A stretch of DNA of 64,000 bases, taken from Afipia sp. GTDB lineage: Bacteria > Pseudomonadota > Alphaproteobacteria > Rhizobiales > Xanthobacteraceae. The DNA lies in contig JAFKEQ010000001.1 of NCBI GenBank assembly GCA_017308575.1, forward strand, positions 124,001 to 188,000. Direction: 5' to 3'. The first letter of the stretch is position 1, and every line of letters begins with the position of its first letter. The notes below the pieces were generated by a model. That model was given only the letters and a program-made list of their open reading frames with translations. It ran no database searches and was not told the origin of the DNA. The position numbers and the translations under genes were made by a program. Positions 36,440 to 45,859 of this stretch are shown in pieces.

Positions 36440-37865
36440 AGTGACATCCGCACGAATCCAGCCGCTGGCCGTGTTGCCGGTCTTTCTGGATCTGCAAGGC
36501 AAGCGCGCGATCGTCGCCGGCGGAACGGATGCCGCTGCCTGGAAGGCCGAACTGCTCGCGGCAGCAGGCGCAAACGTGCAAGTCTTCGCCGCCGAAGTCT
36601 CCGACGAAATGCGGCGCATCGCAGCGCGCGAAACTCGCATTGAGCTGCTTGAGAGGCCCTGGAAGCCCGGCGATTTGCTGGACACAGCGGTCGCGGTCGC
36701 AGACGCAGGTGACGACAGCGAAGCGGCGGCCTTCGAAGCGGCGGCGCGCCGGGCTGGCGCGACATGCAATATCATCGACAAACCTGCCTATTGCGGTTTT
36801 CAGTTCGGCTCCATCGTCAACCGCTCGCCCGTCGTCGTCGGCATCTCGACCAGCGGCGCCGCGCCGATCCTCGGGCAGGCTATCCGGCGCCGCATCGAAA
36901 CCCTGTTGCCGCCAGCGCTCGCAAGCTGGGCGCAGCTGGCGCGCGACCTGCGTGATCGCGTCGCTGAAGGGCTGGTGCCCGGCCCGCGCCGCCGCGCACT
37001 CTGGGAAGCCCTTGTGGACCGCGCCTTTGGACCCGAGCCGACCGCCAACGACAAGCGCGACCTGAATGAACACATCGCCATCGTGCCCCATTCATCGAGG
37101 GCCGGTCATGTCACCTTTGTCGGCGCGGGCCCGGGCGACGCCGGTCTCATGACGCTCAAGGGCGTTCGCGCGCTGCAGGCCGCTGATGTCATCCTGTTCG
37201 ACGATCTCGTTTCCGATGACGTGCTGGAACTGGCGCGGCGCGAGGCGAAGCGCATTCTGGTCGGCAAGCGCGCAGGGCGCCCGAGCTGCAAGCAGCACGA
37301 GATCAATGCCATGATGGTGTCGCTGGCCAAGGCGGGCCGGCGCGTCGTGAGGCTGAAATCGGGAGACCCGATGATCTTTGGCCGTGGTGGCGAGGAGATT
37401 GAAGCGCTGGAGCAGCAAGGGATAGGCTATGACGTGGTGCCAGGTGTCACGGCAGCATTGGCGATGGCGGCGTCACTCGGCGTCTCACTGACGCATCGCG
37501 ACAAGGCGCGTTCGGTGCGTTTCATCACCGGTCACTCCAAGGATGGCGGCCTACCGAAAGACGTTGATTGGAAAGCCGTCGCAGACCCCTCGGCGAGCAC
37601 GATTTTCTACATGGGAGGCAGGACGGCGACCGCAATAGCCGACGTCCTGATCGGACACGGCCTGTCGCCTTCCACGACCGTGGCTGTTTGCGCCGATCTC
37701 AGCCGTAAGACTGAGAACAAACTCCATTGCAGCTTGGCAGAGCTTCCGACCGCGATCGGCACGATCGGCGACGATCATGCCGTTATGATCGGGGTCGGCG
37801 CGGTATTCGCAAAGCGCGAGTTCGCGGCTCTGCAACGCCCGGAATCTCAGCTCGTCAACGGATGA
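36411..37865 (+). CDS. cysG: Siroheme synthase (CysG: dehydrogenase/ferrochelatase/uroporphyrinogen-III methyltransferase)
   Basis: Bifunctional protein of 484 aa that makes siroheme, the cofactor NirB needs. The N-terminal half is the precorrin-2 dehydrogenase/ferrochelatase (IVAGGTDAAAWKAELL, and CNIIDKPAYCGFQFGSIVNR). The C-terminal half (from about 228) is the S-adenosylmethionine uroporphyrinogen-III C-methyltransferase (VGAGPGDAGLMTLKG, VRLKSGDPMIFGRGGEE). The start lies inside nasA with AAGGA upstream, so translation is coupled. Last gene of the nitrate operon; it ends 9 nt before the convergent acyl-CoA dehydrogenase gene. Its position makes cofactor supply follow demand. Confidence 0.94.
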   Translation: MQVVSRLPNEVTSARIQPLAVLPVFLDLQGKRAIVAGGTDAAAWKAELLAAAGANVQVFAAEVSDEMRRIAARETRIELLERPWKPGDLLDTAVAVADAGDDSEAAAFEAAARRAGATCNIIDKPAYCGFQFGSIVNRSPVVVGISTSGAAPILGQAIRRRIETLLPPALASWAQLARDLRDRVAEGLVPGPRRRALWEALVDRAFGPEPTANDKRDLNEHIAIVPHSSRAGHVTFVGAGPGDAGLMTLKGVRALQAADVILFDDLVSDDVLELARREAKRILVGKRAGRPSCKQHEINAMMVSLAKAGRRVVRLKSGDPMIFGRGGEEIEALEQQGIGYDVVPGVTAALAMAASLGVSLTHRDKARSVRFITGHSKDGGLPKDVDWKAVADPSASTIFYMGGRTATAIADVLIGHGLSPSTTVAVCADLSRKTENKLHCSLAELPTAIGTIGDDHAVMIGVGAVFAKREFAALQRPESQLVNG

Positions 37866-37874
37866 AAGGCGCGA

Positions 37875-39071
37875 TCAAACGCCAAGGACCTGCTTGGCGA
37901 TAATTTCGCGCTGGATTTCCGAACTGCCGCCGAAGATCGTGTTGGCGCGGCCGTTGAGATGGCGCGGCACCAGCGTCAGGAATGCTTCCGGCAGCAGGCT
38001 TTCGTGATTGAGCGCATAGAGCGGCCGCATCGGCTCCTCGATCAGCGCGCTCTGCCCGATGACCTCGACGCCGATGCGCGTGATGGCCTGATGGATTTCG
38101 CTGGCGCGCAGCTTCAGCGACGACGACACCGCGCCGGGATTCTGGCCGCTCTGCAACGCGGACAGCACGCGCAGTTCGGCGAACTCGAGCGCATCGAGAT
38201 CGAGCGAGATTTCCGAAATCTTCATCGCGATTTCGGGATGCGCGATCGCATGATCGGTCACCTCGCTCTCCGCGACCTCGCAGATGTTGCGCAGCGCCTG
38301 ACGCAGCTTCGGAGATACCACGCCGCCGCCGCGCTCGAACTCGAGCAGATACTTGCCATAGGTCCAGCCCTGCCCTTCTTCGCCGACCAGATTGGCGGCC
38401 GGGACATGAACGTCGTCGAAGAAAACCTGATTGACCTCGTGGTCGCCGCCCATCGTCCTGATCGGGCGAATGGTGATTCCCGGCGTCTTCATGTCGATCA
38501 GCAGGAAGCTGATGCCGTCCTGCTGGCGCGCGCCGTCGCTGGTGCGCACCAGCGCGAACATGCGGTTCGCGAAATGCGCGTGGGTGGTCCATATCTTGGT
38601 GCCGTTGACCACGTAGTGGTCGCCCTTGCGCTCCGCCTTGGTGCGAAGCGACGCCAGATCGGACCCCGAGCCCGGCTCGGAATAGCCCTGGCACCACAGA
38701 TCCTCGCCGGAGAGGATGCGCGGCAGATAGAAATCCTTCTGCTCCTGCGAGCCGTAGCGGATCAGCAGCGGCCCCACCATGCGCACGCCCATCGGCGACA
38801 TCGCCGGCGTGCCGACCCGCGCGCATTCGGCTTCGAAGATGAAACGCTGCGCAGCATTCCAGCCCGGCCCGCCGGCGTCCTTGGGCCAGCCCGGCGCGAC
38901 CCAGCCGCGCGCATGCAGCGCTTTCTGCCAGGGCACGACCACATCCGGATCGGACTGGAACGACGGCGTCAGCTTCTGGGCGCGGCGGGTTTCGGGCTTG
39001 AAGTTGTCTGCGATGAACGCGCGGATCTCGTCACGAAACGCAAGCTCTTCGGCATTGAATTCGAGTTCCAT
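37875..39071 (-). CDS. Acyl-CoA dehydrogenase (subunit with complete C-terminal motif)
   Basis: FAD enzyme of 398 aa introducing a 2,3-double bond into an acyl-CoA. The FAD/substrate motif CQGYSEPGSGSDLASL and the C-terminal GGSSEIQREIIA are intact. It starts 10 nt after the stop of a second acyl-CoA dehydrogenase gene, so the two are translated together and may form an alpha/beta enzyme like those in steroid or branched-chain degradation. The substrate is not known. The start is preceded by GAGGAGAAG. Confidence 0.92.
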   Translation of the reverse strand: MELEFNAEELAFRDEIRAFIADNFKPETRRAQKLTPSFQSDPDVVVPWQKALHARGWVAPGWPKDAGGPGWNAAQRFIFEAECARVGTPAMSPMGVRMVGPLLIRYGSQEQKDFYLPRILSGEDLWCQGYSEPGSGSDLASLRTKAERKGDHYVVNGTKIWTTHAHFANRMFALVRTSDGARQQDGISFLLIDMKTPGITIRPIRTMGGDHEVNQVFFDDVHVPAANLVGEEGQGWTYGKYLLEFERGGGVVSPKLRQALRNICEVAESEVTDHAIAHPEIAMKISEISLDLDALEFAELRVLSALQSGQNPGAVSSSLKLRASEIHQAITRIGVEVIGQSALIEEPMRPLYALNHESLLPEAFLTLVPRHLNGRANTIFGGSSEIQREIIAKQVLGV

Positions 39072-39081
39072 GCTCTTCTCC

Positions 39082-40230
39082 TCAAACGCTTGCGGACTGG
39101 CGCATCAGCGCGGCGTGACGGCGCAAATGATGGTCGCCGCTGCCGAGCATCGTCTCGAAAGCCAGCAGGCGCTTGAAATAAAGCCCGACATCGAGTTCAT
39201 CGGTGACGCCCATCGCGCCGTGCAATTGAACCGCTTCCTCGGCGATCTTGCGCGCGCTGGTTCCGACCTTGCACTTGGCCCCGGAGGCCGCCATGGCGCG
39301 CACCACGTCGTTGCTGCTCTCGCCGGAATACAGCGCCGCGCGAAGCGCGGTCGAACGCGCTTCATCGCAGGCGATATACATATCGACGAGGCGATGGCGG
39401 ATGACCTGATTGGCGGCCAGCGCGCGGCCGAACTGCTTGCGGGTCTTGGTGAACTCGATGGTGGTGTCCACCAGCGCGCTCATCAGGCCGACGGCCTCGG
39501 CGCTCATCGCCGTCAGCGCGCCATCGATGATCCGCGCGATGGCGGGAAGCGCGTTGTCGTCTTCGCCCAGCCGGGCATCATACGGCAACACAACATCGTC
39601 AAGAACCAGATCGGCGATCCGTCCGCCTCCCATGCGCGGCGCATCGCGCAGCGTCAGGCCCCTGGCATTGCGCGGCACCAGAAACAGCGCGACGGCATCG
39701 TCGCCCGCACCCGCGATCCGTGCGGACACGACATGAATGCCGGCCGCCGCCGCATCCAGCACCGCGACCTTGCGGCCGCGCAGATGCCAGCCGTCCTGCT
39801 CGCGCCGCGCTTCCGCAGCAATCGCATCGAGGCCGTGGCGCGGGTCCTTTTCATAATGCGCGAATGACAGATGCAGATCGCCCTGCACGATCTGCGGAAG
39901 AAAATCCCGCTTTTGCGCAGCGCTGCCGCACGTGGCAATCGCGCCGCCGCCCAGAAGCACGGTCGACAGGAACGGCTCCGCGACTGCGCCCCGGCCGAAT
40001 TCCTCCATCACGATTCCGATGTCGACCGGACCTCCGCCAAAGCCGCCGTCTTCCTCGGAGAAAGCAAGGCCGAGCCAACCCAGCTCGGCGAAATTGCGCC
40101 AATGCTGCGCACTGAAACCCTGCGGCTCCTGCGCGGCCTTCCTGCGGCCTTCGGAATCGTAGTTCTCGGCCACGTAACGCGCGACACTCTCGCGCAGCAT
40201 CCGCTGAGAGTCGGTGGGGGTCAGATCCAT
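39082..40230 (-). CDS. Acyl-CoA dehydrogenase (partner subunit)
   Basis: Protein of 382 aa with the acyl-CoA dehydrogenase fold (QLHGAMGVTDELDVGLYFKR near the C-terminus) but without the GGSSEI motif of its neighbour. Promoter-proximal gene of the pair. Tandem genes of this kind in actinobacteria and proteobacteria encode heterotetramers in which only part of the active site comes from each subunit; that arrangement is inferred here. Confidence 0.88.
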   Translation of the reverse strand: MDLTPTDSQRMLRESVARYVAENYDSEGRRKAAQEPQGFSAQHWRNFAELGWLGLAFSEEDGGFGGGPVDIGIVMEEFGRGAVAEPFLSTVLLGGGAIATCGSAAQKRDFLPQIVQGDLHLSFAHYEKDPRHGLDAIAAEARREQDGWHLRGRKVAVLDAAAAGIHVVSARIAGAGDDAVALFLVPRNARGLTLRDAPRMGGGRIADLVLDDVVLPYDARLGEDDNALPAIARIIDGALTAMSAEAVGLMSALVDTTIEFTKTRKQFGRALAANQVIRHRLVDMYIACDEARSTALRAALYSGESSNDVVRAMAASGAKCKVGTSARKIAEEAVQLHGAMGVTDELDVGLYFKRLLAFETMLGSGDHHLRRHAALMRQSASV

Positions 40231-40625
40231 GTTGATGTCATCCAGCGAAAACGATCAGAAAACGAAGCACGCCGGCGCAGCGATACGGTCACCTGCGCGC
40301 GAGCGGCAAATGTCCGGCCCAGTTGCCAGGGCGGAACGAAGGCCGCGGTCGCGACGCAGGACGAGATGCTTCAGTGGAGCGGGAGTGCGACCGGACTGTC
40401 GATGCGAGATGCCGCGCCTGCTTGGTCCGTCGGTCATGGCACTCCCCGCGACTTGTTGTTGGGCGTTCCGCATCCCTTAAAACAAGAATGCCAAGCGCTG
40501 CCCGCGATCTTCGCGCAAGCTTTAGTCTTCTCTATCGTGTCGTCCAATCGGGTGGGAAGGCGTGAATATGACCCGCCATCGTTCCATATTTGGAACGCAG
40601 GTATCCGGGCGCGCTGCGCCTTTTC
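40231..40625. other. Intergenic region upstream of the acyl-CoA dehydrogenase pair
   Basis: It should hold the leftward promoter of the dehydrogenase pair and the end of the GGDEF gene transcript. Overlapping plus-strand frames here have no ribosome-binding site and no family resemblance. I see no convincing promoter, hairpin or RNA gene. Confidence 0.4.
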
Positions 40626-42479
40626 CTAGCGCGAGATGGTGGACCGTTGCGGGCGCGCCGCCAGCTCCGCATCATCCGGCAGATTCGGCACCAGCGACGG
40701 AAACGCAGGCTGAGCCTGCCGCACGCGATTGCGGCCGTCGGACTTCGCGCGATAAAGCGCCGCGTCGGCAGCTCCGATCAGGCGACGCCACGCAAGCTGC
40801 CCGAGATTGCCGCTGGCAACGCCGAAACTCGCCGTGACATGCAGCGTCACGCCATTGGACAGCGCGATCTCGCTCGCCTCCAGCACCTGACGAATCTGTT
40901 CGGCCAAATCCGCCGCCGTGCGGACATCACGGTTCGGCCTCAGAATGACGAATTCCTCGCCGCCGAAGCGCGCGAACAGATCGTTTTCCTCCAGCAGCGG
41001 ACGGATCAGCCGCACAGTTTCCTGCAGGACGAGATCGCCTTCCAGATGGCCGTGCCGGTCGTTGATGGCCTTGAAGTGGTCGATGTCCATCAACACGAGA
41101 CAGGCGTCATCCGCCATCCCGTCGCTGCCGGCATGGCTTTCGCCGATCATGTCTAGCGCCCGCCGGTTCATCAGTCCGGTCAGGCTGTCGGTTTCAGCCT
41201 GCAGCTTCAACTGCTTCACCAGCGAACTGCGCTCCGCAAGACTGCCGCGCAGAACATCGATGGCATCGAACAGGCGGCGCATTTCGCTCGCGCGAGGCTG
41301 GTCCTGGCGCAGAACCATCGGCCGGTCCTCCGCCAGCGAGATCACCGCGTCCCGTGCGCGCATCAGGGGACTGAAGACGATCCGCTGAGCGGCAATCATC
41401 AGGCTCACGAGAATCGCCAGAATGAGCGCAGTCATCCCGGCGGTCGCGCCAAGGAGCACGAGGGCATGGTTGCTGATCTGCGTCAGACGATCGACCGCAC
41501 TGTCGAGATAGGCGCCGCGCAATAGCTCCAGCGGCTTCAGCGTCTCGACATAACGCACGGTGAACTCATCGGCGGTCATCGTGTACGCGCCGGACTTTCG
41601 CCCCTCCGCGATCATTCCGTCCACGATGGCAAGGCCCTTGCCGAAAAACATCGTGTCGGCGTCGTTCAGCCCCTGAACCACCCTCGGGTCTTCGCTGACG
41701 CGGCTGCGCGTCTCGATCAGCGACCACAATTGAACGATGCGGCCGCGCGTCCGGTTGCTGTCGCTGAAATTCTTGAGCCGCATCGGCTCGCCCACCGCGA
41801 TCGGCGCCATGATCTGCGATCCGATCCGCCCGCCATATTCCCGCAGGTCGCTGAAGATCTTGCCGGTCATCACCGCCCCGGCGAGGCCGGGACTCGCCGC
41901 CGTCAGCAATCTCGCCTTCCAGGAAACGATCGGCGCGAAGGTATCGACCACCTTGACCATGCTTTCGATCGCCGCTTCGACATCGTCGACACTGCGGCGT
42001 TCGCGCGGCATCGCTGCGACGCGATCGACGTTTTGACGGCCCTCCAGCAGTTGAGCCTTCACCGCCTTCAGCAGGTCAGCGGGAACGCTGGGACCGCTGG
42101 GCGCGGCCAGACGATCGAGGCTGGCATCGGCGCGCGCACGGAACATCGCAAGACGTTCGCGCAGCATCTCGCGGTCCGCGCCGGAATCGCCGAGCAGACT
42201 GTTTGCCGGTCCACGCTCGGCCGAAAGCAAATTCGCGGCGAGAAGGATGAGCCGATAGCTCTCCAGTCCACGCAGGTTCTGATTGGCGCGATGATAGTCC
42301 TCGACGGACCGCATGATGACGCCGGCTGCAAGAACGGCGGTGCAGACAAGGGCGATTCCGGTCCCGATCAAAAGCTTGCGTCGCAGGCTGTGACCATTGC
42401 TGTCCGTCAGATGCGCCGCACGCAAAAGCCTGATCCTGTGCCGAATGGCATGAAGGGGACGGGTGTACCGGAATATCAT
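40626..42479 (-). CDS. Membrane-bound diguanylate cyclase (GGDEF)
   Basis: Protein of 617 aa with two membrane helices (about 34-57 and 338-362) flanking a large, mostly helical periplasmic sensor, a HAMP-like linker and coiled coil, and a C-terminal GGDEF domain. The active site reads GGEEF (FARFGGEEFVIL), which supports synthesis of cyclic-di-GMP. The position of the inhibitory I-site reads EEND instead of RxxD, so product inhibition is probably lost. No EAL domain. Together with the PAS-GGDEF-EAL and hybrid kinase genes it gives the window three stand-alone sensory proteins. Confidence 0.92.
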   Translation of the reverse strand: MIFRYTRPLHAIRHRIRLLRAAHLTDSNGHSLRRKLLIGTGIALVCTAVLAAGVIMRSVEDYHRANQNLRGLESYRLILLAANLLSAERGPANSLLGDSGADREMLRERLAMFRARADASLDRLAAPSGPSVPADLLKAVKAQLLEGRQNVDRVAAMPRERRSVDDVEAAIESMVKVVDTFAPIVSWKARLLTAASPGLAGAVMTGKIFSDLREYGGRIGSQIMAPIAVGEPMRLKNFSDSNRTRGRIVQLWSLIETRSRVSEDPRVVQGLNDADTMFFGKGLAIVDGMIAEGRKSGAYTMTADEFTVRYVETLKPLELLRGAYLDSAVDRLTQISNHALVLLGATAGMTALILAILVSLMIAAQRIVFSPLMRARDAVISLAEDRPMVLRQDQPRASEMRRLFDAIDVLRGSLAERSSLVKQLKLQAETDSLTGLMNRRALDMIGESHAGSDGMADDACLVLMDIDHFKAINDRHGHLEGDLVLQETVRLIRPLLEENDLFARFGGEEFVILRPNRDVRTAADLAEQIRQVLEASEIALSNGVTLHVTASFGVASGNLGQLAWRRLIGAADAALYRAKSDGRNRVRQAQPAFPSLVPNLPDDAELAARPQRSTISR

Positions 42480-42762
42480 CTAAGTATTCTTCTTTGAGCG
42501 ATTAAACCCGCTGTTCTCTTCCATACGCGCCCGGGGATTGCATTTAAGTAAAGTGACACAGTTAAGATTGAGTCCCAATCCGCAACCCCTGCGGTTGCAG
42601 CTCAACATGAACGCAAGTTGCGCGTAATTCCTTGGAATATGGCCGGACCCGCGCGCCCGTCCCGCGCGCGTTAAAGGAAAATTGAGCTTAACAGGCGCAG
42701 GCGGTGAACAGCCGGAGAGTCATCGCGCGCGGCCGCGCGCAACAGCCTCCGTCACGTCTCTT

Positions 42763-42993
42763 TTAGTTGCGATCGATTCGCTTCAACAGCACCAGCAGGC
42801 AGGACACCGCGCCGATCACAATGGTGAAGCAGCCGAGGCCGATCAGCGTCGCCTTGAAGATAAACTCATCGCGGAAAATCCACGCAGCCGCCCAGCACAG
42901 CAACGTGACCAGAGGCGCGAAGATCAGGATCGGCAGCAATGCCTTTTCCAGATTTTCGCGCAGCCGCTCCGGCCTAGTCTGCTTTGCGTTCAT
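42763..42993 (-). CDS. Small two-helix membrane protein of unknown function
   Basis: Protein of 76 aa with a basic N-terminus, two membrane helices (about 19-40 and 47-68) and a short positively charged tail. It has good codon bias and no other gene competes for the region. I do not recognise the family. Confidence 0.65.
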   Translation of the reverse strand: MNAKQTRPERLRENLEKALLPILIFAPLVTLLCWAAAWIFRDEFIFKATLIGLGCFTIVIGAVSCLLVLLKRIDRN

Positions 42994-43079
42994 CCCGGCA
43001 GACTGCGGGCATCACCGCGGCCGGTCAATCACGATGTGGAACGCCATTGCCGCACCTGCACGCAGGCAGGATGCTTTGG

Positions 43080-44000
43080 TCAGGGCCTTGCCGCCGCCGG
43101 CGCGCGGCGCTGAATGGTCATCAGGGCGATCCCGGCCACCACGCAGACCAGTCCGACGCCCACCGTGGGCGACACCGTCTCGCCGAGAAATACCACGCTG
43201 AGCAGAACGCCGATCGGCACGCGCAGATACGCCTGCGCGGTGGTCCCGACCGGACCGAGCGTCCGGATCAGATGGAAATAGATCACGAAGGCGCCCGCGG
43301 TGGAGAAAACGGCAAGCACCAGCAACGCAATGATGGTGTTTGTCGACGGCGTCAGCGTCCATGGATGATCGACAATCAGACTGGTCGGCACCAGCACGCA
43401 CGCGCCGCAAAGCAACGAGCCCGCCGCCGGCACGATGGAATCGAGACCGTTGAAGTTGCGCCCGAACAGTACCGCCGCGCCGAACGCCACCGTGGCCAGC
43501 ACCAGCGCGAGCTGCGCCACCACATCCTTACCGAGTCCGCCCAGTGCGTTGACGCCGATCACAAGGCAGATTCCCGCAAGGCCGATCATGATGCCTATGC
43601 CCTGACGCAAGGTCGGGCTTTCGTGACGAACGAACAGCAATGCCAGCAGCACGGCAAAGATCGGCGCATTCGAACCGAGAATGACCGCCAGCCCCGCATC
43701 GACATGGCTTTCCGCCCAGGCGATCAGGGCGAACGGAACCACGCTGTTCAGGCTGGCCTGGATCATGAAGCGCCGCCAGACATCGGGATCGCGCGGAAGC
43801 TTGATTCCGCGGAAGGCCATGACGCCCAGCAGGATAATGCTGGCAATCAACGTGCGCGACGCAATCAGCGTCAGCGGCGGGACTTCCACGACTGCGATCT
43901 TGATCAGAATAAAGGCCGACGCCCATAGCGTCGCCAGCAGCAGCAGCATCCCAAGGTTGATCACGGTGCGGATGCGGGGTGTCTCGATCGCAGAAGTCAT
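43080..44000 (-). CDS. DMT-family transporter (EamA)
   Basis: Protein of 306 aa with ten predicted membrane helices in two EamA repeats (about 15-145 and 160-295). It belongs to the drug/metabolite transporter superfamily; substrates range from amino acids to nucleosides and cannot be told here. Start at 44000 chosen; the frame opens 17 codons earlier with sequence unlike the family. Confidence 0.87.
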   Translation of the reverse strand: MTSAIETPRIRTVINLGMLLLLATLWASAFILIKIAVVEVPPLTLIASRTLIASIILLGVMAFRGIKLPRDPDVWRRFMIQASLNSVVPFALIAWAESHVDAGLAVILGSNAPIFAVLLALLFVRHESPTLRQGIGIMIGLAGICLVIGVNALGGLGKDVVAQLALVLATVAFGAAVLFGRNFNGLDSIVPAAGSLLCGACVLVPTSLIVDHPWTLTPSTNTIIALLVLAVFSTAGAFVIYFHLIRTLGPVGTTAQAYLRVPIGVLLSVVFLGETVSPTVGVGLVCVVAGIALMTIQRRAPAAARP

Positions 44001-44072
44001 TCCAAATCCCGGTTGCCTCAAAGCCCGACAGTGCCATGTCAGGCCCCTCATGATTACGATGCAGGCTGAACC

Positions 44073-44429
44073 TTATGCGCCGCGCAGAAGATTGCCGTAT
44101 TGCTCCGGCACCTCGACCTCGAAACCGAGAATCGCTGCCGACAGCGCCTTACCATAGTTATCAAGGCTAAGACTTCGCGAGACGCCGCCGCCAAGCGCGC
44201 CTTCCGCGACAAAGTTCAGCGCCGCGAGATTATCCGCGGCATGGCGCGTCACCTCGCCCTTGATCGCGTCGCGATAAAAAGCCTTGAAACGCGCGGCCGT
44301 CAATTGCTCTTTCAGCAGCGGATAGAACTCGTCGTGATAGGCAATGACCGCGATGTTCGAGGTGTTGCCCTTGTCGCCGGAGCGCACATGCGCCACGCGC
44401 TCAAGCTTGACCTTCAATTTTCCCTGCAT
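44073..44429 (-). CDS. AtuA-associated C-terminal domain protein
   Basis: Protein of 118 aa matching the AtuA-like ferredoxin-fold domain (VKLERVAHVRSGDKGNTSNIAVI, FVAEGALGGGVSRSL). In many bacteria this domain is fused to the end of AtuA; here it is a separate gene starting 2 nt after the atuA stop. The pair is probably one functional unit with a role in acyclic terpene or related carboxylic acid breakdown, inferred from Pseudomonas. Confidence 0.8.
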   Translation of the reverse strand: MQGKLKVKLERVAHVRSGDKGNTSNIAVIAYHDEFYPLLKEQLTAARFKAFYRDAIKGEVTRHAADNLAALNFVAEGALGGGVSRSLSLDNYGKALSAAILGFEVEVPEQYGNLLRGA

Positions 44430-44431
44430 GC

Positions 44432-45784
44432 TCAGCTCTCGTACCAGGAGATGGCGTGCGGCACCTGTTCGCGCGGCACGAGGGTGGACCACACGCCGAT
44501 GATCTCGCGCGTGCGATCCTGATGCGGCACGCGCTTGCCGGTCATGGCCACACCCGACACCGCCATGCCGTCAATCTCGCGGCCGACCTTCATCGCTTCC
44601 TCGCGGGTCTTGCATCGGGCCGCGACACGCACTGCGACTTCATAGGGCTCCGGCGCGTCCGATGGCGTGGCCTCGCCGTGAATCGCATTGAGGCCGAGAA
44701 AATCGATCCGCAGGTCATCGGCCTTGAGATTCACGATGCGGAAGCGTTCCTCGAGAATTTGTTTGGCCAGTTTCGCGCGGCGCAGCGCGCCGGGTCCGGC
44801 ATAGAAGAACATGTCCTCGCCGATGAAGCCTTCCATGCAGCCCATCGAGACTTTCAAGGTAGGCGTGCGCGGCTTTCCCGAGATTGCACTGACGCGCATG
44901 CGATCCGGCCCGGCTTCCTCGATCGCTGCCGTGGTGAAATCCACCACCACATCCGGCGTGATGTAATTGGCCGGATCGTGCACCTCGTAGAGCATCTGCT
45001 CTTTCACGGTCATGGCATTGATCGCGCCGCCGGTGCCCACGACTTTCGCAATGACCGCGCTGCCGTCGCTCTCCACCTCCGCGATGGGAAAAGCCAAGTC
45101 CCAGGGATTCGGCACATCCTTGAAGCCGGGATCGGCGAAATAGCCGCCGGTGACCTGCGCGCCGCATTCGAGCAGATGACCGAGCCCGCTGCCCGCGCCG
45201 AGCTTCGCAAAATCATCCGCGCGCCAGCCGAATTCATGCATCATCGGCGCGAGGAACAGCGATGGATCGGCGACACGTCCGGTGACGACAATGTCCGCGC
45301 CGCCCTGCAAGGCTTCGACGATCGGCTCGGCGCCGAGATAGGCTTCGGCGGAAATGACATCGGACGCGATGGACGACACTGGCGCGCCGTTTTCCAGAAT
45401 AATGCCGTCGAGCCGCGCGATCTGATCCGTGATGAGACTGCCAGAAACCGCCGCGACCTTTTTTCCTTTGGCCCCATGCGCGCGCAGCAGTTCGGCGATC
45501 CGCCGTGCCGCGCCGTCCGGATTGATCCAGCCCTGATTGGAGATGATCTTCGTGCCGCGCTTCAGGCAGCCCGGCAGCACCGCATTCATGCGGTCGTGGA
45601 GGTAAGTGTCATATCCCGGGAACGATGGATCGCGGCGCTTGCGTACCTGCGCGGCGGACACCGTCGCTTCCGCCATGGTCTCGAAGCAGAGATAGTCCAG
45701 ATCGCCCCGCTCGGCGTTGAGTTTCGCCGGCCCGATGCGGTCGCCCCACCACGCCGATCCCGCGCCTATTCGCAATGTCGACAA
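44432..45784 (-). CDS. AtuA family protein (DUF1446, acyclic terpene utilisation)
   Basis: Protein of 450 aa of the DUF1446/AtuA family, with the N-terminal RIGAGSAWWGDR and DYLCFETMAEATVS segments and VVTGRVADPSLFLAP in the middle. AtuA is needed for citronellol/geraniol degradation in Pseudomonas, but its reaction is not defined. The rest of an atu cluster (carboxylase AtuC/AtuF, AtuD, AtuE) is not in this window, so the substrate is open. Confidence 0.85.
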   Translation of the reverse strand: MSTLRIGAGSAWWGDRIGPAKLNAERGDLDYLCFETMAEATVSAAQVRKRRDPSFPGYDTYLHDRMNAVLPGCLKRGTKIISNQGWINPDGAARRIAELLRAHGAKGKKVAAVSGSLITDQIARLDGIILENGAPVSSIASDVISAEAYLGAEPIVEALQGGADIVVTGRVADPSLFLAPMMHEFGWRADDFAKLGAGSGLGHLLECGAQVTGGYFADPGFKDVPNPWDLAFPIAEVESDGSAVIAKVVGTGGAINAMTVKEQMLYEVHDPANYITPDVVVDFTTAAIEEAGPDRMRVSAISGKPRTPTLKVSMGCMEGFIGEDMFFYAGPGALRRAKLAKQILEERFRIVNLKADDLRIDFLGLNAIHGEATPSDAPEPYEVAVRVAARCKTREEAMKVGREIDGMAVSGVAMTGKRVPHQDRTREIIGVWSTLVPREQVPHAISWYES

Positions 45785-45859
45785 AAAGTTGATCCTCCCC
45801 GGCGGCTTTTGTCCGGCTGGCGGCTTGCCTTGAACGGCAAATCCAACAAGTATTTGGCC

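Noticed and set aside
34979..36781. 600-codon minus-strand open frame over nasA and cysG
   Set aside because: Low-complexity His/Arg-rich translation typical of antisense frames in GC-rich genes; no motif.
37866..37874. Right-hand attachment site for a nitrate island
   Set aside because: No copy of the tRNA-Arg 3' end and no integrase remnant at the cysG/acyl-CoA dehydrogenase junction.
44456..45859. Long plus-strand frame leading into the small secreted protein
   Set aside because: It is antisense to the clearly real atuA gene. Only the part from 45860, with a signal peptide, behaves like a gene.
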